Below, one piece after another: positions 9,198-18,536 of a DNA stretch of 64,000 bases. Below the pieces are notes generated by a model. The model did no database searches, was not told the origin of the DNA, and worked only from the letters and a program-made list of their open reading frames with translations. Made by a program: the position numbers and the translations under genes. Within the stretch, counting starts at the first letter, position 1; each line of letters begins with the position of its first letter. The DNA is from Streptomyces ambofaciens ATCC 23877 (GTDB lineage: Bacteria; Actinomycetota; Actinomycetes; Streptomycetales; Streptomycetaceae), in the NCBI RefSeq assembly GCF_001267885.1, contig NZ_CP012382.1, forward strand, positions 4,761,001 through 4,825,000. Direction: 5' to 3'.

Positions 9198-9581
9198 ATG
9201 GCATACGGACAGAAGATCCTCAAGGGCGACGCCTACAAGCGCGCCGCGATCAAGCGCCGTCACATCCGGATTCGCAAGAATCTCTCGGGTACGGCGGAGC
9301 GTCCCCGTCTGGTCGTTACCCGCTCGAACCGCCACATCGTGGCCCAGGTGATCGACGACATCAAGGGTCACACCCTTGCGTCGGCGTCCACCCTGGACAC
9401 CTCGATCCGTGGTGGCGAGGCGGACAAGTCGGCGCAGGCCAAGCAGGTCGGTGCCCTGGTCGCCGAGCGCGCCAAGGCCGCCGGTGTCGAGGCCGTCGTG
9501 TTCGACCGTGGTGGTAACCAGTACGCCGGGCGCATCGCCGCCCTGGCGGACGCCGCCCGCGAAGCCGGACTGAAGTTCTGA
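9198..9581 (+). CDS. rplR: 50S ribosomal protein L18
   Basis: L18 brings 5S rRNA to the 50S subunit together with L5. It has 127 residues. The basic N-terminus ([19 protein letters not shown]) and the C-terminal [26 protein letters not shown] match the family. There is no strong Shine-Dalgarno site. The 3-nt gap after rplF points to translational coupling. Confidence 0.97.
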   Translation: MAYGQKILKGDAYKRAAIKRRHIRIRKNLSGTAERPRLVVTRSNRHIVAQVIDDIKGHTLASASTLDTSIRGGEADKSAQAKQVGALVAERAKAAGVEAVVFDRGGNQYAGRIAALADAAREAGLKF

Positions 9582-9624
9582 GCCGGTTCCGTATCGCTAG
9601 CGGAAACAGAGAGAGGTAATTCCA

Positions 9625-10230
9625 ATGGCTGGACCCCAGCGCCGCGGTGGCGGTGCCGGTGGCGGCGAGCGGCGGGACCGGAAGGGCCGTGACGGCGGCG
9701 CAGCTGCCGCCGAGAAGACCGCTTACGTTGAGCGCGTCGTCGCGATCAACCGCGTTGCCAAGGTTGTGAAGGGTGGTCGTCGCTTCAGCTTCACCGCGCT
9801 GGTCGTGGTGGGCGACGGTGACGGCACCGTGGGTGTCGGATACGGCAAGGCCAAGGAGGTGCCGGCCGCCATCGCCAAGGGTGTTGAGGAGGCCAAGAAG
9901 CACTTCTTCAAGGTCCCCCGCATCCAGGGCACCATCCCGCACCCCATCCAGGGTGAGAAGGCTGCCGGCGTCGTGCTGCTCAAGCCCGCGTCCCCCGGTA
10001 CCGGCGTGATCGCCGGTGGTCCGGTGCGCGCCGTGCTCGAGTGCGCCGGTATCCACGACGTGCTGTCGAAGTCGCTCGGCTCCGACAACCAGATCAACAT
10101 CGTGCACGCGACCGTGGAGGCCCTCAAGGGCCTGCAGCGTCCCGAGGAGATCGCGGCCCGCCGTGGTCTGCCGCTCGAGGACGTCGCCCCCGCGGCTCTT
10201 CTCCGTGCGCGTGCCGGGGCGGGTGCGTAA
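9625..10230 (+). CDS. rpsE: 30S ribosomal protein S5
   Basis: S5 controls decoding accuracy at the mRNA entry. It has 201 residues, about 35 more than E. coli, through a Gly/Arg-rich N-terminal tail (residues 1-30) and a short C-terminal extension. The dsRBD-like core begins at [20 protein letters not shown]. The [15 protein letters not shown] segment reads [11 protein letters not shown] near residues 54-64. GAGAGG precedes the ATG. The neighbour is rpmD, 2 nt downstream. Confidence 0.97.
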   Translation: MAGPQRRGGGAGGGERRDRKGRDGGAAAAEKTAYVERVVAINRVAKVVKGGRRFSFTALVVVGDGDGTVGVGYGKAKEVPAAIAKGVEEAKKHFFKVPRIQGTIPHPIQGEKAAGVVLLKPASPGTGVIAGGPVRAVLECAGIHDVLSKSLGSDNQINIVHATVEALKGLQRPEEIAARRGLPLEDVAPAALLRARAGAGA

Positions 10231-10232
10231 TC

Positions 10233-10415
10233 ATGGCGCAGCTCAAGATTACGCAGGTCAAGTCCTACATCGGCAGCAAGCAGAACCACCGTGACACCCT
10301 GCGTTCCCTTGGTCTCAAGGGGATCAACACGCAGGTCGTCAAGGAGGACCGCCCCGAGTTCCGCGGAATGGTGCACACCGTCCGCCACCTCGTGACGGTC
10401 GAGGAGGTCGACTGA
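10233..10415 (+). CDS. rpmD: 50S ribosomal protein L30
   Basis: Small L30 protein of the large subunit. It has 60 residues from [16 protein letters not shown]. The LGL(K/R)G-type turn ([11 protein letters not shown]) is typical. A longer frame open upstream through rpsE is only the shadow of that gene. It sits between rpsE and rplO with 2-nt gaps on both sides. Confidence 0.96.
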   Translation: MAQLKITQVKSYIGSKQNHRDTLRSLGLKGINTQVVKEDRPEFRGMVHTVRHLVTVEEVD

Positions 10416-10417
10416 TC

Positions 10418-10873
10418 ATGGCGGAGAACAACCCGCTCAAGATCCACAACCTCCGTCCCGCCCCGGGCGCCAAGACCGCGAAGACCCGTGTGGGTCGTGG
10501 TGAGGCGTCGAAGGGTAAGACGGCCGGTCGTGGTACCAAGGGCACGAAGGCCCGTTACCAGGTTCCGGAGCGCTTCGAGGGTGGCCAGATGCCCCTCCAC
10601 ATGCGTCTCCCGAAGCTGAAGGGCTTCAAGAACCCGTTCAAGACCGAGTTCCAGGTCGTGAACCTCGACAAGCTGGCCGCGCTGTACCCCGAGGGTGGCG
10701 AGGTCACCGTCGAGGGCCTGGTGGCCAAGGGTGCGGTTCGCAAGAACAGCCTCGTCAAGGTCCTCGGCCAGGGCGAGATCTCCGTGGCGCTGCAGGTGAC
10801 GGTCGACGCCGTCTCCGGCTCCGCCAAGGAGAAGATCACCGCCGCCGGCGGTACCGTCACCGAGCTCGTCTGA
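10418..10873 (+). CDS. rplO: 50S ribosomal protein L15
   Basis: L15 is a late assembly protein of the 50S subunit. It has 151 residues with the conserved Gly/Arg-rich N-terminus ([29 protein letters not shown]). GAGGAGG lies 10 nt upstream in the end of rpmD. It ends the ribosomal part of the spc cluster. A 242-nt spacer with a strong hairpin separates it from secY. Confidence 0.97.
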   Translation: MAENNPLKIHNLRPAPGAKTAKTRVGRGEASKGKTAGRGTKGTKARYQVPERFEGGQMPLHMRLPKLKGFKNPFKTEFQVVNLDKLAALYPEGGEVTVEGLVAKGAVRKNSLVKVLGQGEISVALQVTVDAVSGSAKEKITAAGGTVTELV

Positions 10874-10907
10874 ACCTTTCAGGCGTCTCGATGACTTGAG
10901 CGATCCC

Positions 10908-10943
10908 GACCGGGGATGCCCCACAAAAGGGGTATCCCCGGTT
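10908..10943 (+). terminator. hairpin between rplO and secY
   Basis: A 15-bp stem (10908-10922 with 10929-10943, two G-U pairs) closes a 6-nt loop ACAAAA. It lies 35 nt after the rplO stop and 170 nt before secY. It is probably a terminator or attenuator dividing ribosomal genes from secY-adk. Confidence 0.6.
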
Positions 10944-11115
10944 GGTCGTTCCAAGGAAAGTACTCCCGCCGGTAAGGTGGCCTGCGCTGCCCTCTTTCAC
11001 GGGTGCGTCACATGGGGCACCCTGGGCGGCAGTTGACCGTTACTTACTTAGTCGTCAGTCGAATCCTCAAGACCGTCACCCTTGACGCAGTAGCGCGGGG
11101 GTCGCAGGAGGCACC

Positions 11116-12429
11116 GTGCTCACCGCGTTCGCCCGGGCGTTCAAGACGCCCGACCTGCGCAAGAAGCTGCTCTTCACGCTCGGCATCATCGTGGTCTACC
11201 GGCTCGGTACCCACATCCCCATCCCAGGCGTCGATTACAAGAACGTCCAGGAGTGTGTGGACCAGGCGTCCGGCAACCAGGGCCTCTTCGGTCTGGTGAA
11301 CATGTTCAGCGGCGGCGCCCTGCTGCAGATCACGGTCTTCGCGCTCGGCATCATGCCGTACATCACGGCGAGCATCATTCTGCAGCTGCTGACCGTGGTC
11401 ATCCCGCGCCTGGAAGCCCTGAAGAAGGAGGGCCAGGCGGGCACGGCGAAGATCACGCAGTACACCCGCTACCTGACCATCGCGCTCGCCATCCTGCAGG
11501 GCACCGGCCTCGTCGCCACCGCGCGCAGCGGCGCCCTCTTCTCCGGCTGCACCGTCGCCGGTCAGATCGTGCCGGACCAGGCGATCTTCACCACCATCGT
11601 CATGGTCGTCACCATGACCGCCGGTACGGCCGTCGTGATGTGGCTCGGTGAGCTGATCACCGACCGCGGCGTCGGCAACGGCATGTCGATCCTGATGTTC
11701 ATCTCGATCGCCGCGACCTTCCCGTCCGCCCTGTGGGCCATCAAGAAGCAGGGCGAGCTGGCGGACGGCTGGATCGAGTTCGGCACCGTGATGCTCGTCG
11801 GATTCGTCATGGTCGGCCTGGTCGTCTTCGTGGAGCAGGCCCAGCGCCGCATCCCGGTGCAGTACGCGAAGCGCATGATCGGCCGTCGTTCCTACGGCGG
11901 TACCTCGACGTACATCCCGCTCAAGGTGAACCAGGCGGGTGTCATCCCCGTCATCTTCGCCTCGTCGCTGCTCTACATCCCGGCGCTGATCGTCCAGTTC
12001 TCCGGCTCGCAGGCGGGCTGGGCGACCTGGATCCAGAAGAACCTCGCCGACACGGCCGCGACGCCGCACATCATTCTGTACTTCCTCCTGATCGTGTTCT
12101 TCGCCTTCTTCTACGTGGCGATCTCGTTCAACCCCGAGGAAGTCGCGGACAACATGAAGAAGTATGGTGGGTTCATCCCGGGCATCCGGGCTGGCCGACC
12201 GACCGCTGAGTATCTGAGCTACGTACTCAACCGGATCACCTGGCCGGGTTCGCTGTATCTGGGCCTGATCTCTCTCGTACCGACAATGGCGTTGGCCGGT
12301 TTCGGGGCAAACCAGAACTTCCCGTTCGGCGGGACCAGCATCCTGATCATCGTGGGTGTGGGTCTTGAAACGGTGAAGCAGATCGAGAGCCAGCTCCAGC
12401 AGCGCAATTACGAAGGGTTCCTCCGCTGA
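11116..12429 (+). CDS. secY: preprotein translocase channel subunit SecY
   Basis: Central channel of the Sec translocon in the cytoplasmic membrane. It has 437 residues with about ten hydrophobic segments, beginning at residues 17-36 after MLTAFARAFKTPDLRKKLLF. The conserved IPGVD-type plug region (HIPIPGVDYKN) and the cytoplasmic loop QAQRRIPVQYAKR are visible. GTG start with CAGGAGG 6 nt upstream. The stop overlaps the adk ATG, a pairing seen in many Gram-positive spc operons. It may have its own promoter in the 170 nt after the upstream hairpin. Confidence 0.97.
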   Translation: MLTAFARAFKTPDLRKKLLFTLGIIVVYRLGTHIPIPGVDYKNVQECVDQASGNQGLFGLVNMFSGGALLQITVFALGIMPYITASIILQLLTVVIPRLEALKKEGQAGTAKITQYTRYLTIALAILQGTGLVATARSGALFSGCTVAGQIVPDQAIFTTIVMVVTMTAGTAVVMWLGELITDRGVGNGMSILMFISIAATFPSALWAIKKQGELADGWIEFGTVMLVGFVMVGLVVFVEQAQRRIPVQYAKRMIGRRSYGGTSTYIPLKVNQAGVIPVIFASSLLYIPALIVQFSGSQAGWATWIQKNLADTAATPHIILYFLLIVFFAFFYVAISFNPEEVADNMKKYGGFIPGIRAGRPTAEYLSYVLNRITWPGSLYLGLISLVPTMALAGFGANQNFPFGGTSILIIVGVGLETVKQIESQLQQRNYEGFLR

Positions 12430-13082
12430 TGCGAATCGTCCTCGTCGGGCCGCCGGGTGCTGGAAAGGGAACGCAGGCCACCCGCCTTGCCGAGACGCTG
12501 CACATCCCGCACATCTCCACGGGTGACCTGTTCCGCGCGAACATCAGCCGGCAGACCGAGCTCGGCAAGCTGGCCAAGTCCTACATGGACGCCGGCAACC
12601 TCGTCCCGGACGAGGTCACCATCGCCATGGCGAAGGACCGGATGGAGCAGCCCGACGCCGAGGGCGGCTTCCTGCTGGACGGCTTCCCGCGCAACGTCTC
12701 CCAGGCCGAGGCGCTGGACGAGCTGCTCGAGACCGAGGACATGAAGCTCGACGCGGTGCTGGACCTGGAGGCCCCGGAGGACGAGGTCGTCAAGCGGATC
12801 GCCGGCCGGCGCGTCTGCCGCAACAACTCGGCGCACGTCTTCCACGTGACGTACACCCCGTCGAAGAAGGCGGGCGTCTGCGACGTCTGCGGCGGTGAGC
12901 TGTACCAGCGGGACGACGACTCCGAGGAGACGGTCCGCAAGCGGCTCGAGGTCTACCACACGCAGACCGAGCCGATCATCGACTACTACAAGGCGCAGGG
13001 TCTGGTCGTCACCATCTCGGCCATGGGCCCGGTCGACGAGGTCACCGGCCGTGCGCTGGAGGCGCTCAAGCGCGACAAGTAG
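12429..13082 (+). CDS. adk: adenylate kinase
   Basis: Converts ATP + AMP to 2 ADP in the cytoplasm. It has 217 residues. P-loop GPPGAGKGTQA is at residues 7-17; the AMP site STGDLFR follows, and LLDGFPRN near residues 80-87 is the second signature. The lid (about residues 125-160) keeps a Cys-x2-Cys pair (VCDVCGGELY), but the first pair is reduced to one Cys (VCRNNS), so zinc binding is uncertain. It starts inside the secY stop and ends at a strong terminator. Confidence 0.97.
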   Translation: MRIVLVGPPGAGKGTQATRLAETLHIPHISTGDLFRANISRQTELGKLAKSYMDAGNLVPDEVTIAMAKDRMEQPDAEGGFLLDGFPRNVSQAEALDELLETEDMKLDAVLDLEAPEDEVVKRIAGRRVCRNNSAHVFHVTYTPSKKAGVCDVCGGELYQRDDDSEETVRKRLEVYHTQTEPIIDYYKAQGLVVTISAMGPVDEVTGRALEALKRDK

Positions 13083-13097
13083 TTCTTCGTCACGGCT

Positions 13098-13132
13098 ACA
13101 GCCGCGGTCCCTCGCCCGAGGGCCGCGGCTGT
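13098..13132 (+). terminator. terminator after adk
   Basis: ACAGCCGCGG (13098-13107) pairs perfectly with CCGCGGCTGT (13123-13132), extended by an inner CCCTC/GAGGG stem with one bulged T. It lies 16 nt after the adk stop. Confidence 0.8.
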
Positions 13133-13215
13133 GCTGTGGGACGGGGCGGTCGGCCGCCCCGTATCGTTGGAAGCGTTGCCCGCCCCTCCCCAGGTCCAGA
13201 AAGGCCGCAGCCCCC

Positions 13216-14052
13216 ATGGTGCAGATCAAGAGCCCCGAGCAGATCGCCAAGATGCGTGAGGCGGGGCTGGTCGTCGCCGCCATCCACGCGGCCACGCGCG
13301 AGGCGGCGGTGCCCGGCGCCACCACCAAGGACCTGGACCAGGTCGCCCGCAAGGTGCTCGCCGAGCACGACGCCAAGCCGAACTTCCTCGGGTACGGCGG
13401 CTTCCCGGCGACCATCTGCACGTCCGTGAACGAGGTCGTCGTCCACGGCATCCCGTCCGACGACGTGGTCCTCAAGGACGGCGACGTCATCTCCATCGAC
13501 TGCGGCGCGATCATCGACGGCTGGCACGGCGACGCCGCCTACACGGCCTTCGTCGGCTCCGGCCACTCCCCGGAGCTGGTCGAGCTCTCCCGGGTGACCG
13601 AGGAGTCGATGTGGGCGGGCATCGCGGCGATGAAGCAGGGCAACCGGCTCGTGGACGTCTCCCGGGCCATCGAGACGTACATCCGCCGCCAGCCCAAGCC
13701 CGGCGGCGGCAAGTACGGGATCATCGAGGACTACGGCGGCCACGGCATCGGCACCGAGATGCACATGGACCCGCACCTCCTGAACTACGTCGACCGCCGC
13801 CGCGGCAAGGGCCCCAAGCTGGTCCCCGGCTTCTGCCTGGCCATCGAGCCGATGGTCTCCCTCGGCACCCCGCGCACGGAGGTGCTGGAGGACGAGTGGA
13901 CGGTCATCACGACCGACGGCACCTGGTCCTCCCACTGGGAGCACTCCGTGGCCCTGACGGAGCAGGGGCCGCTGGTCCTGACGTCGCCGGACGGCGGCAG
14001 GGCGAAGCTGGCCGAGCTGGGCGTCACGGCCGCGCCGGACCCGCTGGCCTGA
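13216..14052 (+). CDS. map: type I methionine aminopeptidase
   Basis: Removes the initiator methionine from new proteins. It has 278 residues from MVQIKSPEQIAKMREAG. The five metal ligands of the family are visible: Asp in SIDCGAIIDG, Asp in WHGDAAYT, His in GGHGIGTEMH, Glu in IEPMV and Glu in the final WEHSVAL. The substrate-contacting His is in VVVHGIPSD. Frames opening earlier in adk are shadows. AAAGG lies about 12 nt upstream. It is monocistronic between two hairpins (after adk and after map). Confidence 0.96.
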   Translation: MVQIKSPEQIAKMREAGLVVAAIHAATREAAVPGATTKDLDQVARKVLAEHDAKPNFLGYGGFPATICTSVNEVVVHGIPSDDVVLKDGDVISIDCGAIIDGWHGDAAYTAFVGSGHSPELVELSRVTEESMWAGIAAMKQGNRLVDVSRAIETYIRRQPKPGGGKYGIIEDYGGHGIGTEMHMDPHLLNYVDRRRGKGPKLVPGFCLAIEPMVSLGTPRTEVLEDEWTVITTDGTWSSHWEHSVALTEQGPLVLTSPDGGRAKLAELGVTAAPDPLA

Positions 14053-14059
14053 CGAACGG

Positions 14060-14096
14060 CCGGTCCGGACCCGCCGGCGCGAGGGGTCCGGGCCGG
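14060..14096 (+). terminator. terminator after map
   Basis: Arms 14060-14072 and 14084-14096 pair over 13 bp with one G-U, with an 11-nt loop. It starts 8 nt after the map stop. Confidence 0.65.
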
Positions 14097-14169
14097 GGGG
14101 TGTTCCTCTGCATGACGATCACCCGGGTGGGGCAGACTTTCCCGTTTCGCCTTTCCGGGTGTACTGACG

Positions 14170-14175
14170 TAGACT
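14170..14175 (+). promoter_or_regulatory. -10 element of the infA-alpha promoter
   Basis: TAGACT matches the Streptomyces -10 consensus and lies 90 nt before infA, after the map terminator. It is flanked by the direct repeat CTGACG. No good -35 is seen (TTCGCC at 18 nt). It probably drives infA-rpmJ-rpsM-rpsK-rpoA-rplQ. Confidence 0.45.
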
Positions 14176-14264
14176 GACGCGTCGGCTCTCGTGCACCCGC
14201 ATGTCTCCATGCGCTCGTACGGCGTACGGGGGTCGATCAAGGTAGTCGATTCGAAGGGCGAAGC

Positions 14265-14486
14265 GTGGCCAAGAAGCAAGGTGCCATCGAGATCGAAGGC
14301 ACTGTCGTCGAGTCTCTTCCGAACGCCATGTTCAAGGTGGAGCTCCAGAACGGCCACCAGGTCCTGGCACACATCAGCGGCAAGATGCGTATGCACTACA
14401 TCCGCATCCTCCCTGACGACCGGGTCGTGGTGGAGCTGTCTCCGTACGACCTGACGCGTGGCCGGATCGTCTACCGGTACAAGTAG
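14265..14486 (+). CDS. infA: translation initiation factor IF-1
   Basis: Blocks the A site during initiation. It has 73 residues with a GTG start ([19 protein letters not shown]) and GAAGGGCGAA upstream. S1-like OB fold with the conserved [19 protein letters not shown] near residues 36-54. It heads the alpha cluster, 68 nt before rpmJ, as in most Gram-positive bacteria. Confidence 0.98.
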   Translation: MAKKQGAIEIEGTVVESLPNAMFKVELQNGHQVLAHISGKMRMHYIRILPDDRVVVELSPYDLTRGRIVYRYK

Positions 14487-14554
14487 ATCTTGCCCACGTC
14501 CCGCGCGGCTCTCGCGCGGGCCCGCCGGCAACTGACCCGGAGAACCTCACACCC

Positions 14555-14668
14555 ATGAAGGTCAAGCCGAGCGTCAAGAAGATCTGCGACAAGTGCAGGG
14601 TGATCCGCCGTCACGGTCGGGTCATGGTCATCTGCGACAACCCGCGCCACAAGCAGCGCCAGGGCTGA
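14555..14668 (+). CDS. rpmJ: 50S ribosomal protein L36, zinc type
   Basis: Very small L36 of 37 residues: [14 protein letters not shown] followed by [15 protein letters not shown] and PRHKQRQG. It is the zinc-ribbon form with Cys11, Cys14, Cys27 and His32. It lies between infA and rpsM as expected. GGAGA is about 13 nt upstream. Streptomycetes often have a second, zinc-free L36; it is not here. Confidence 0.97.
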   Translation: MKVKPSVKKICDKCRVIRRHGRVMVICDNPRHKQRQG

Positions 14669-14863
14669 CGTTCGACCGACCGAACCCTCTGCATCTTCTT
14701 CGCAGGGATTCGCGCGACGCGAGCTGAATTTGTTCATACGCAGGACCCGGGCACGCGTGCCCGACACCCCCGGTTCGGAGGCCGGGGACCTTGTCCGTAC
14801 CTAGTACGGCGGACGGGGAGCCGGTCCTGTGGAAGACCTCCGAAGATCACCAGGAGCCATTGA
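14669..14863 (+). promoter_or_regulatory. structured spacer before rpsM
   Basis: A 195-nt non-coding gap. It holds a 16-bp perfect palindrome (14748-14763, centre ACGCGT) and a CCGTAC/GTACGG hairpin with a 3-nt loop (14795-14809). It could be a leader for control of the alpha cluster or an internal promoter region; neither is proven. Confidence 0.35.
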
Positions 14864-15244
14864 ATGGCACGCGTTTCCGGTGTCGACATCCCGCGCGAAA
14901 AGCGCGTGGAGATCGCCCTCACCTACGTGTTCGGCATCGGCCGGACGCTTTCGCAGCAGACGCTGGCCGCGACCGGCGTCGACCCGAACACCCGCGTCCG
15001 CGACCTCTCCGAGGAGCAGCTCGTCGCGATCCGCGAGTACGTGGACAACAACATCAAGACCGAGGGTGACCTCCGCCGCGAGGTCCAGGCCGACATCCGC
15101 CGCAAGGTCGAGATCGGCACGTACCAGGGTCTGCGTCACCGTCGTGGCCTGCCCGTGCGCGGTCAGCGCACCAGCACGAACGCCCGTACCCGCAAGGGTC
15201 CGCGTCGCGCGATCGCCGGCAAGAAGAAGCCGGGCAAGAAGTAG
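14864..15244 (+). CDS. rpsM: 30S ribosomal protein S13
   Basis: S13 forms head bridges B1a/b with the 50S and contacts P-site tRNA. It has 126 residues from [20 protein letters not shown]. The conserved [28 protein letters not shown] C-terminus is present near residues 90-113. AGGAG lies 9 nt upstream. rpsK follows after 64 nt. Confidence 0.98.
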   Translation: MARVSGVDIPREKRVEIALTYVFGIGRTLSQQTLAATGVDPNTRVRDLSEEQLVAIREYVDNNIKTEGDLRREVQADIRRKVEIGTYQGLRHRRGLPVRGQRTSTNARTRKGPRRAIAGKKKPGKK

Positions 15245-15308
15245 TCCTCAGCGGACGCTCATCAGCGGTCTTCGCTGTAGGACCGACCACCTCCCGTAGG
15301 AGAACGAC

Positions 15309-15713
15309 ATGCCCCCCAAGGGACGTCAGGGCGCTGCCAAGAAGGTGCGCCGCAAGGAAAAGAAGAACGTCGCTCACGGCCACGCGCACATCAAGAGCAC
15401 GTTCAACAACACGATCGTGTCCATCACGGACCCGACCGGCAACGTGATCTCCTGGGCCTCCGCCGGCCACGTCGGCTTCAAGGGCTCCCGGAAGTCCACG
15501 CCGTTCGCCGCGCAGATGGCCGCCGAGTCGGCTGCCCGTCGCGCGCAGGAGCACGGCATGCGCAAGGTCGACGTCTTCGTCAAGGGCCCGGGTTCCGGTC
15601 GTGAGACCGCCATCCGTTCGCTCCAGGCGACCGGCCTTGAGGTCGGCTCGATCCAGGACGTCACCCCGACGCCGCACAACGGCTGCCGTCCGCCGAAGCG
15701 TCGTCGCGTCTGA
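15309..15713 (+). CDS. rpsK: 30S ribosomal protein S11
   Basis: S11 of the platform, near the E-site mRNA. It has 134 residues. The typical [21 protein letters not shown] is at about residues 35-55, and the C-terminal [17 protein letters not shown] is nearly invariant. AGGAG precedes the ATG. rpsD, which follows rpsK in many bacteria, is absent here, as is usual in Streptomyces. Confidence 0.98.
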   Translation: MPPKGRQGAAKKVRRKEKKNVAHGHAHIKSTFNNTIVSITDPTGNVISWASAGHVGFKGSRKSTPFAAQMAAESAARRAQEHGMRKVDVFVKGPGSGRETAIRSLQATGLEVGSIQDVTPTPHNGCRPPKRRRV

Positions 15714-15762
15714 TCCGTCGCGTCACTCCGGACGCGTCTGATCTCGCTTCACCAGGGTTTCC

Positions 15763-15794
15763 GGGCGGTACGGCTCTTTCGGGCCGTATCGCCC
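15763..15794 (+). other. hairpin between rpsK and rpoA
   Basis: Arms 15763-15774 and 15783-15794 pair over 12 bp with one G-U around an 8-nt loop. It is 50 nt after rpsK and 60 nt before rpoA. It is an attenuator or processing site candidate that could set different levels of rpoA and ribosomal proteins. Confidence 0.5.
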
Positions 15795-15855
15795 GTACCC
15801 TTGCAGTACTGGTCGGGCGTCAAATAGCGGGCGCCCCTGACTGAAGGATCACCAC

Positions 15856-16878
15856 ATGCTGATCGCTCAGCGTCCCTCGTTGACCGAAGAGGTCGTCGAC
15901 GAGTTCCGCTCCCGGTTCGTCATCGAGCCGCTGGAGCCGGGCTTCGGCTACACCCTCGGCAACTCCCTCCGCCGCACCCTCCTCTCGTCGATCCCCGGCG
16001 CTGCTGTCACCAGCATCCGCATCGACGGTGTCCTGCACGAGTTCACCACCGTGCCGGGCGTCAAGGAGGACGTCACCGACCTGATCCTCAACATCAAGCA
16101 GCTGGTCGTCTCCTCGGAGCACGACGAGCCGGTCGTGATGTACCTGCGCAAGCAGGGCCCGGGTCTGGTCACCGCCGCCGACATCGCGCCCCCGGCCGGT
16201 GTCGAGGTGCACAACCCCGACCTCGTCCTCGCCACGCTCAACGGCAAGGGCAAGCTGGAGATGGAGCTGACCGTCGAGCGCGGTCGCGGCTACGTCTCCG
16301 CCGTCCAGAACAAGCAGGTCGGTCAGGAGATCGGGCGCATCCCGGTCGACTCGATCTACTCGCCGGTTCTGAAGGTCACGTACAAGGTCGAGGCCACGCG
16401 TGTCGAGCAGCGCACCGACTTCGACAAGCTGATCGTCGACGTCGAGACGAAGCAGGCCATGCGTCCGCGCGACGCCATGGCGTCGGCCGGCAAGACCCTG
16501 GTCGAGCTGTTCGGTCTCGCCCGCGAGCTGAACATCGACGCCGAGGGCATCGACATGGGCCCGTCCCCGACGGACGCCGCGCTCGCCGCCGATCTGGCCC
16601 TGCCGATCGAGGAGCTGGAGCTCACCGTTCGGTCGTACAACTGCCTCAAGCGCGAGGGCATCCACTCCGTGGGTGAGCTCGTGGCCCGTTCCGAGGCGGA
16701 CCTGCTCGACATCCGCAACTTCGGTGCGAAGTCGATCGACGAGGTCAAGGCCAAGCTCGCGGGCATGGGCCTGGCGCTGAAGGACTCGCCTCCCGGATTC
16801 GACCCGACCGCCGCCGCGGACGCCTTCGGCGCCGACGACGACGCGGACGCCGGTTTCGTGGAGACCGAGCAGTACTGA
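15856..16878 (+). CDS. rpoA: RNA polymerase alpha subunit
   Basis: Assembles core RNA polymerase and binds regulators and UP elements. It has 340 residues. The N-terminal dimer domain begins [20 protein letters not shown], with the assembly motif [17 protein letters not shown] near residues 34-50. The alpha-CTD begins around 250 ([21 protein letters not shown]) with the helix-hairpin-helix ending [14 protein letters not shown]. The tail is acidic. GAAGGA lies 8 nt upstream. A strong hairpin follows at 16951. Confidence 0.99.
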   Translation: MLIAQRPSLTEEVVDEFRSRFVIEPLEPGFGYTLGNSLRRTLLSSIPGAAVTSIRIDGVLHEFTTVPGVKEDVTDLILNIKQLVVSSEHDEPVVMYLRKQGPGLVTAADIAPPAGVEVHNPDLVLATLNGKGKLEMELTVERGRGYVSAVQNKQVGQEIGRIPVDSIYSPVLKVTYKVEATRVEQRTDFDKLIVDVETKQAMRPRDAMASAGKTLVELFGLARELNIDAEGIDMGPSPTDAALAADLALPIEELELTVRSYNCLKREGIHSVGELVARSEADLLDIRNFGAKSIDEVKAKLAGMGLALKDSPPGFDPTAAADAFGADDDADAGFVETEQY

Positions 16879-16920
16879 GAGCTCGGGCCGTTCGGTCCGT
16901 ACTCGGGTGCGGGTGGGCTG

Positions 16921-16950
16921 TGGCTGGTCGCGCAGTTCCCCGCGCCCCTT
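16921..16950 (+). repeat. dispersed intergenic repeat (CGCAGTTCCCCGCGCCCCTT type)
   Basis: The segment TGGCTGGTCGCGCAGTTCCC plus CGCGCCCCTT recurs, with a few changes, at 47303-47332 in this window. From memory, this string is very common after Streptomyces genes. It directly precedes the rpoA terminator hairpin. Confidence 0.7.
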
Positions 16951-16980
16951 CCGGACGGGCCCCTTCGGGGCCCCGTCCGG
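16951..16980 (+). terminator. terminator after rpoA
   Basis: CCGGACGGG (16951-16959) pairs with CCCGTCCGG (16972-16980), continued inward by CCC/GGG after one mismatch, around a TTCG-type loop. It lies 72 nt after rpoA, so rplQ may also need its own promoter. Confidence 0.7.
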
Positions 16981-17059
16981 ATCTCCGACAGGCGACCGCC
17001 TGCTCGGATACTGACCTCGGTACCTGATACGGCCGGGGCAGACACCTAGGAGAAACACC

Positions 17060-17557
17060 ATGCCGAAGCCCAGCAAGGGTGCCCGTATGGGCGGCAGCGC
17101 CGCGCACGAGAAGCTGCTCCTCGCGAACCTCGCGAAGTCGCTCTTCGAGCACGGCAAGATCAAGACCACCGAGGCGAAGGCGCGCAAGCTGCGTCCGTAC
17201 GCCGAGCGTCTGGTCACCAAGGCGAAGAAGGGCGACCTTCACAACCGCCGTCAGGTGCTCCAGGTGATCACGGACAAGAGCATCGTGCACACGCTCTTCA
17301 CCGAGATCGGCCCGCGCTACGAGAACCGTCCCGGTGGCTACACCCGGATCACCAAGGTCGGCAACCGCCGCGGTGACAACGCGCCGATGGCCGTCATCGA
17401 GCTGGTCGAGGCGCTGACCGTGGCGCAGCAGGCCACCGGCGAGGCCGAGGCCGCCACCAAGCGTGCCGCCAAGGACGCCGAGACCACCGAGGCCGCCGAG
17501 ACCAAGGTCGACACGACCAAGGCCGACGACGCCGCCGAGGAGTCGAAGGACGCGTAA
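17060..17557 (+). CDS. rplQ: 50S ribosomal protein L17, extended
   Basis: L17 lies near the exit tunnel. It has 165 residues; the family core ends near 120. The rest is an Ala/Glu/Lys/Thr-rich low-complexity tail (from about [12 protein letters not shown] onward), a streptomycete feature. The N-terminus [20 protein letters not shown] is canonical. AGGAG precedes the ATG. It ends the alpha cluster before a strong terminator. Confidence 0.97.
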   Translation: MPKPSKGARMGGSAAHEKLLLANLAKSLFEHGKIKTTEAKARKLRPYAERLVTKAKKGDLHNRRQVLQVITDKSIVHTLFTEIGPRYENRPGGYTRITKVGNRRGDNAPMAVIELVEALTVAQQATGEAEAATKRAAKDAETTEAAETKVDTTKADDAAEESKDA

Positions 17558-17567
17558 GCGTTCTGCC

Positions 17568-17599
17568 GCGGGCCCGTCCCTTTCGAGGGGCGGGCCCGC
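17568..17599 (+). terminator. terminator after rplQ
   Basis: GCGGGCCCGTCCC (17568-17580) pairs with 17587-17599 over 13 bp with one G-U, 6-nt loop, followed by TTTCG. It ends the alpha operon. Confidence 0.8.
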
Positions 17600-17625
17600 T
17601 TTCGCGTTGCTGAGAGGATGTCCGG

Positions 17626-18480
17626 GTGAGTGACGAAGTAGAGGCCGGCCACGTCCGGGTACGGCTGGACCTGTCCTACGACGGGGCCGGGTTCTCCGGG
17701 TGGGCCAAGCAGGCCGGCGGGCGGCGCACCGTACAGGGCGAGATCGAGGACGCGCTGCGGACCGTGACGCGGTCGGCCGTGACGTACGAGCTGACCGTGG
17801 CGGGCCGCACCGACGCGGGCGTGCACGCGCGGGGGCAGGTCGCGCACGTCGACCTGGAGCGCGAGGTGTGGGCCGAGCACCACGAGAAGCTGCTCAAGCG
17901 GCTCGCCGGGCGCCTGCCCAGGGACGTACGGGTGTGGGCCCTCAGGGAGGCCCCCAGCGGCTTCAACGCCCGTTTCTCCGCGGTCTGGCGGCGCTACGCC
18001 TACCGGGTCACCGACAACCCCGGCGGCGTGGACCCGCTGCTGCGCGGACACGTCCTGTGGCACGACTGGCCGCTCGACGTGGACGCGATGAACGAGGCCG
18101 CCCGCGGGCTGCTGGGCGAGCACGACTTCGCCGCCTACTGCAAGAAGCGGGAGGGGGCCACCACCATCCGGACCCTCCAGGAGCTGAGCCTGGTGCGCGG
18201 GGACGACGGCATCGTCACGGCCACCGTGCGGGCCGACGCCTTCTGCCACAACATGGTGCGCTCCCTCATCGGGGCGCTGCTCTTCGTCGGCGACGGCCAC
18301 CGCACGCCCGACTGGCCGGCCAAGGTGCTCGCCGCCGGCGTACGGGACTCGGCCGTGCACGTCGTACGGCCGCACGGGCTGACGCTGGAGGAGGTCGGCT
18401 ACCCGGCGGACGAGCTGCTGGCGGCCCGGAACAAGGAGGCGCGCAACCGCCGGTCCCTGCCGGGGGCCGGCTGCTGCTGA
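17626..18480 (+). CDS. truA: tRNA pseudouridine synthase A
   Basis: Makes pseudouridine at positions 38-40 of tRNA anticodon arms. It has 284 residues with a GTG start. The catalytic Asp is in [13 protein letters not shown] near residues 56-68; FHARFSA-type [12 protein letters not shown] and the late MVRSLIGAL match the family. GAGGAT ends 6 nt before the GTG and there is no clear Shine-Dalgarno, so a leaderless message is possible. It converges on the next, minus-strand gene. Confidence 0.95.
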   Translation: MSDEVEAGHVRVRLDLSYDGAGFSGWAKQAGGRRTVQGEIEDALRTVTRSAVTYELTVAGRTDAGVHARGQVAHVDLEREVWAEHHEKLLKRLAGRLPRDVRVWALREAPSGFNARFSAVWRRYAYRVTDNPGGVDPLLRGHVLWHDWPLDVDAMNEAARGLLGEHDFAAYCKKREGATTIRTLQELSLVRGDDGIVTATVRADAFCHNMVRSLIGALLFVGDGHRTPDWPAKVLAAGVRDSAVHVVRPHGLTLEEVGYPADELLAARNKEARNRRSLPGAGCC

Positions 18481-18514
18481 CCGGGGCGGGGCGCCGTCGG
18501 GCACCCCGCGCGCC

Positions 18515-18536
18515 GGCGGAGGATCAGCCCTCCGCC
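18515..18536. terminator. bidirectional hairpin between truA and the minus-strand gene
   Basis: GGCGGAGG/CCTCCGCC, 8 bp with a 6-nt loop. It overlaps the stop codon of the convergent gene and could serve both directions. Confidence 0.5.
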
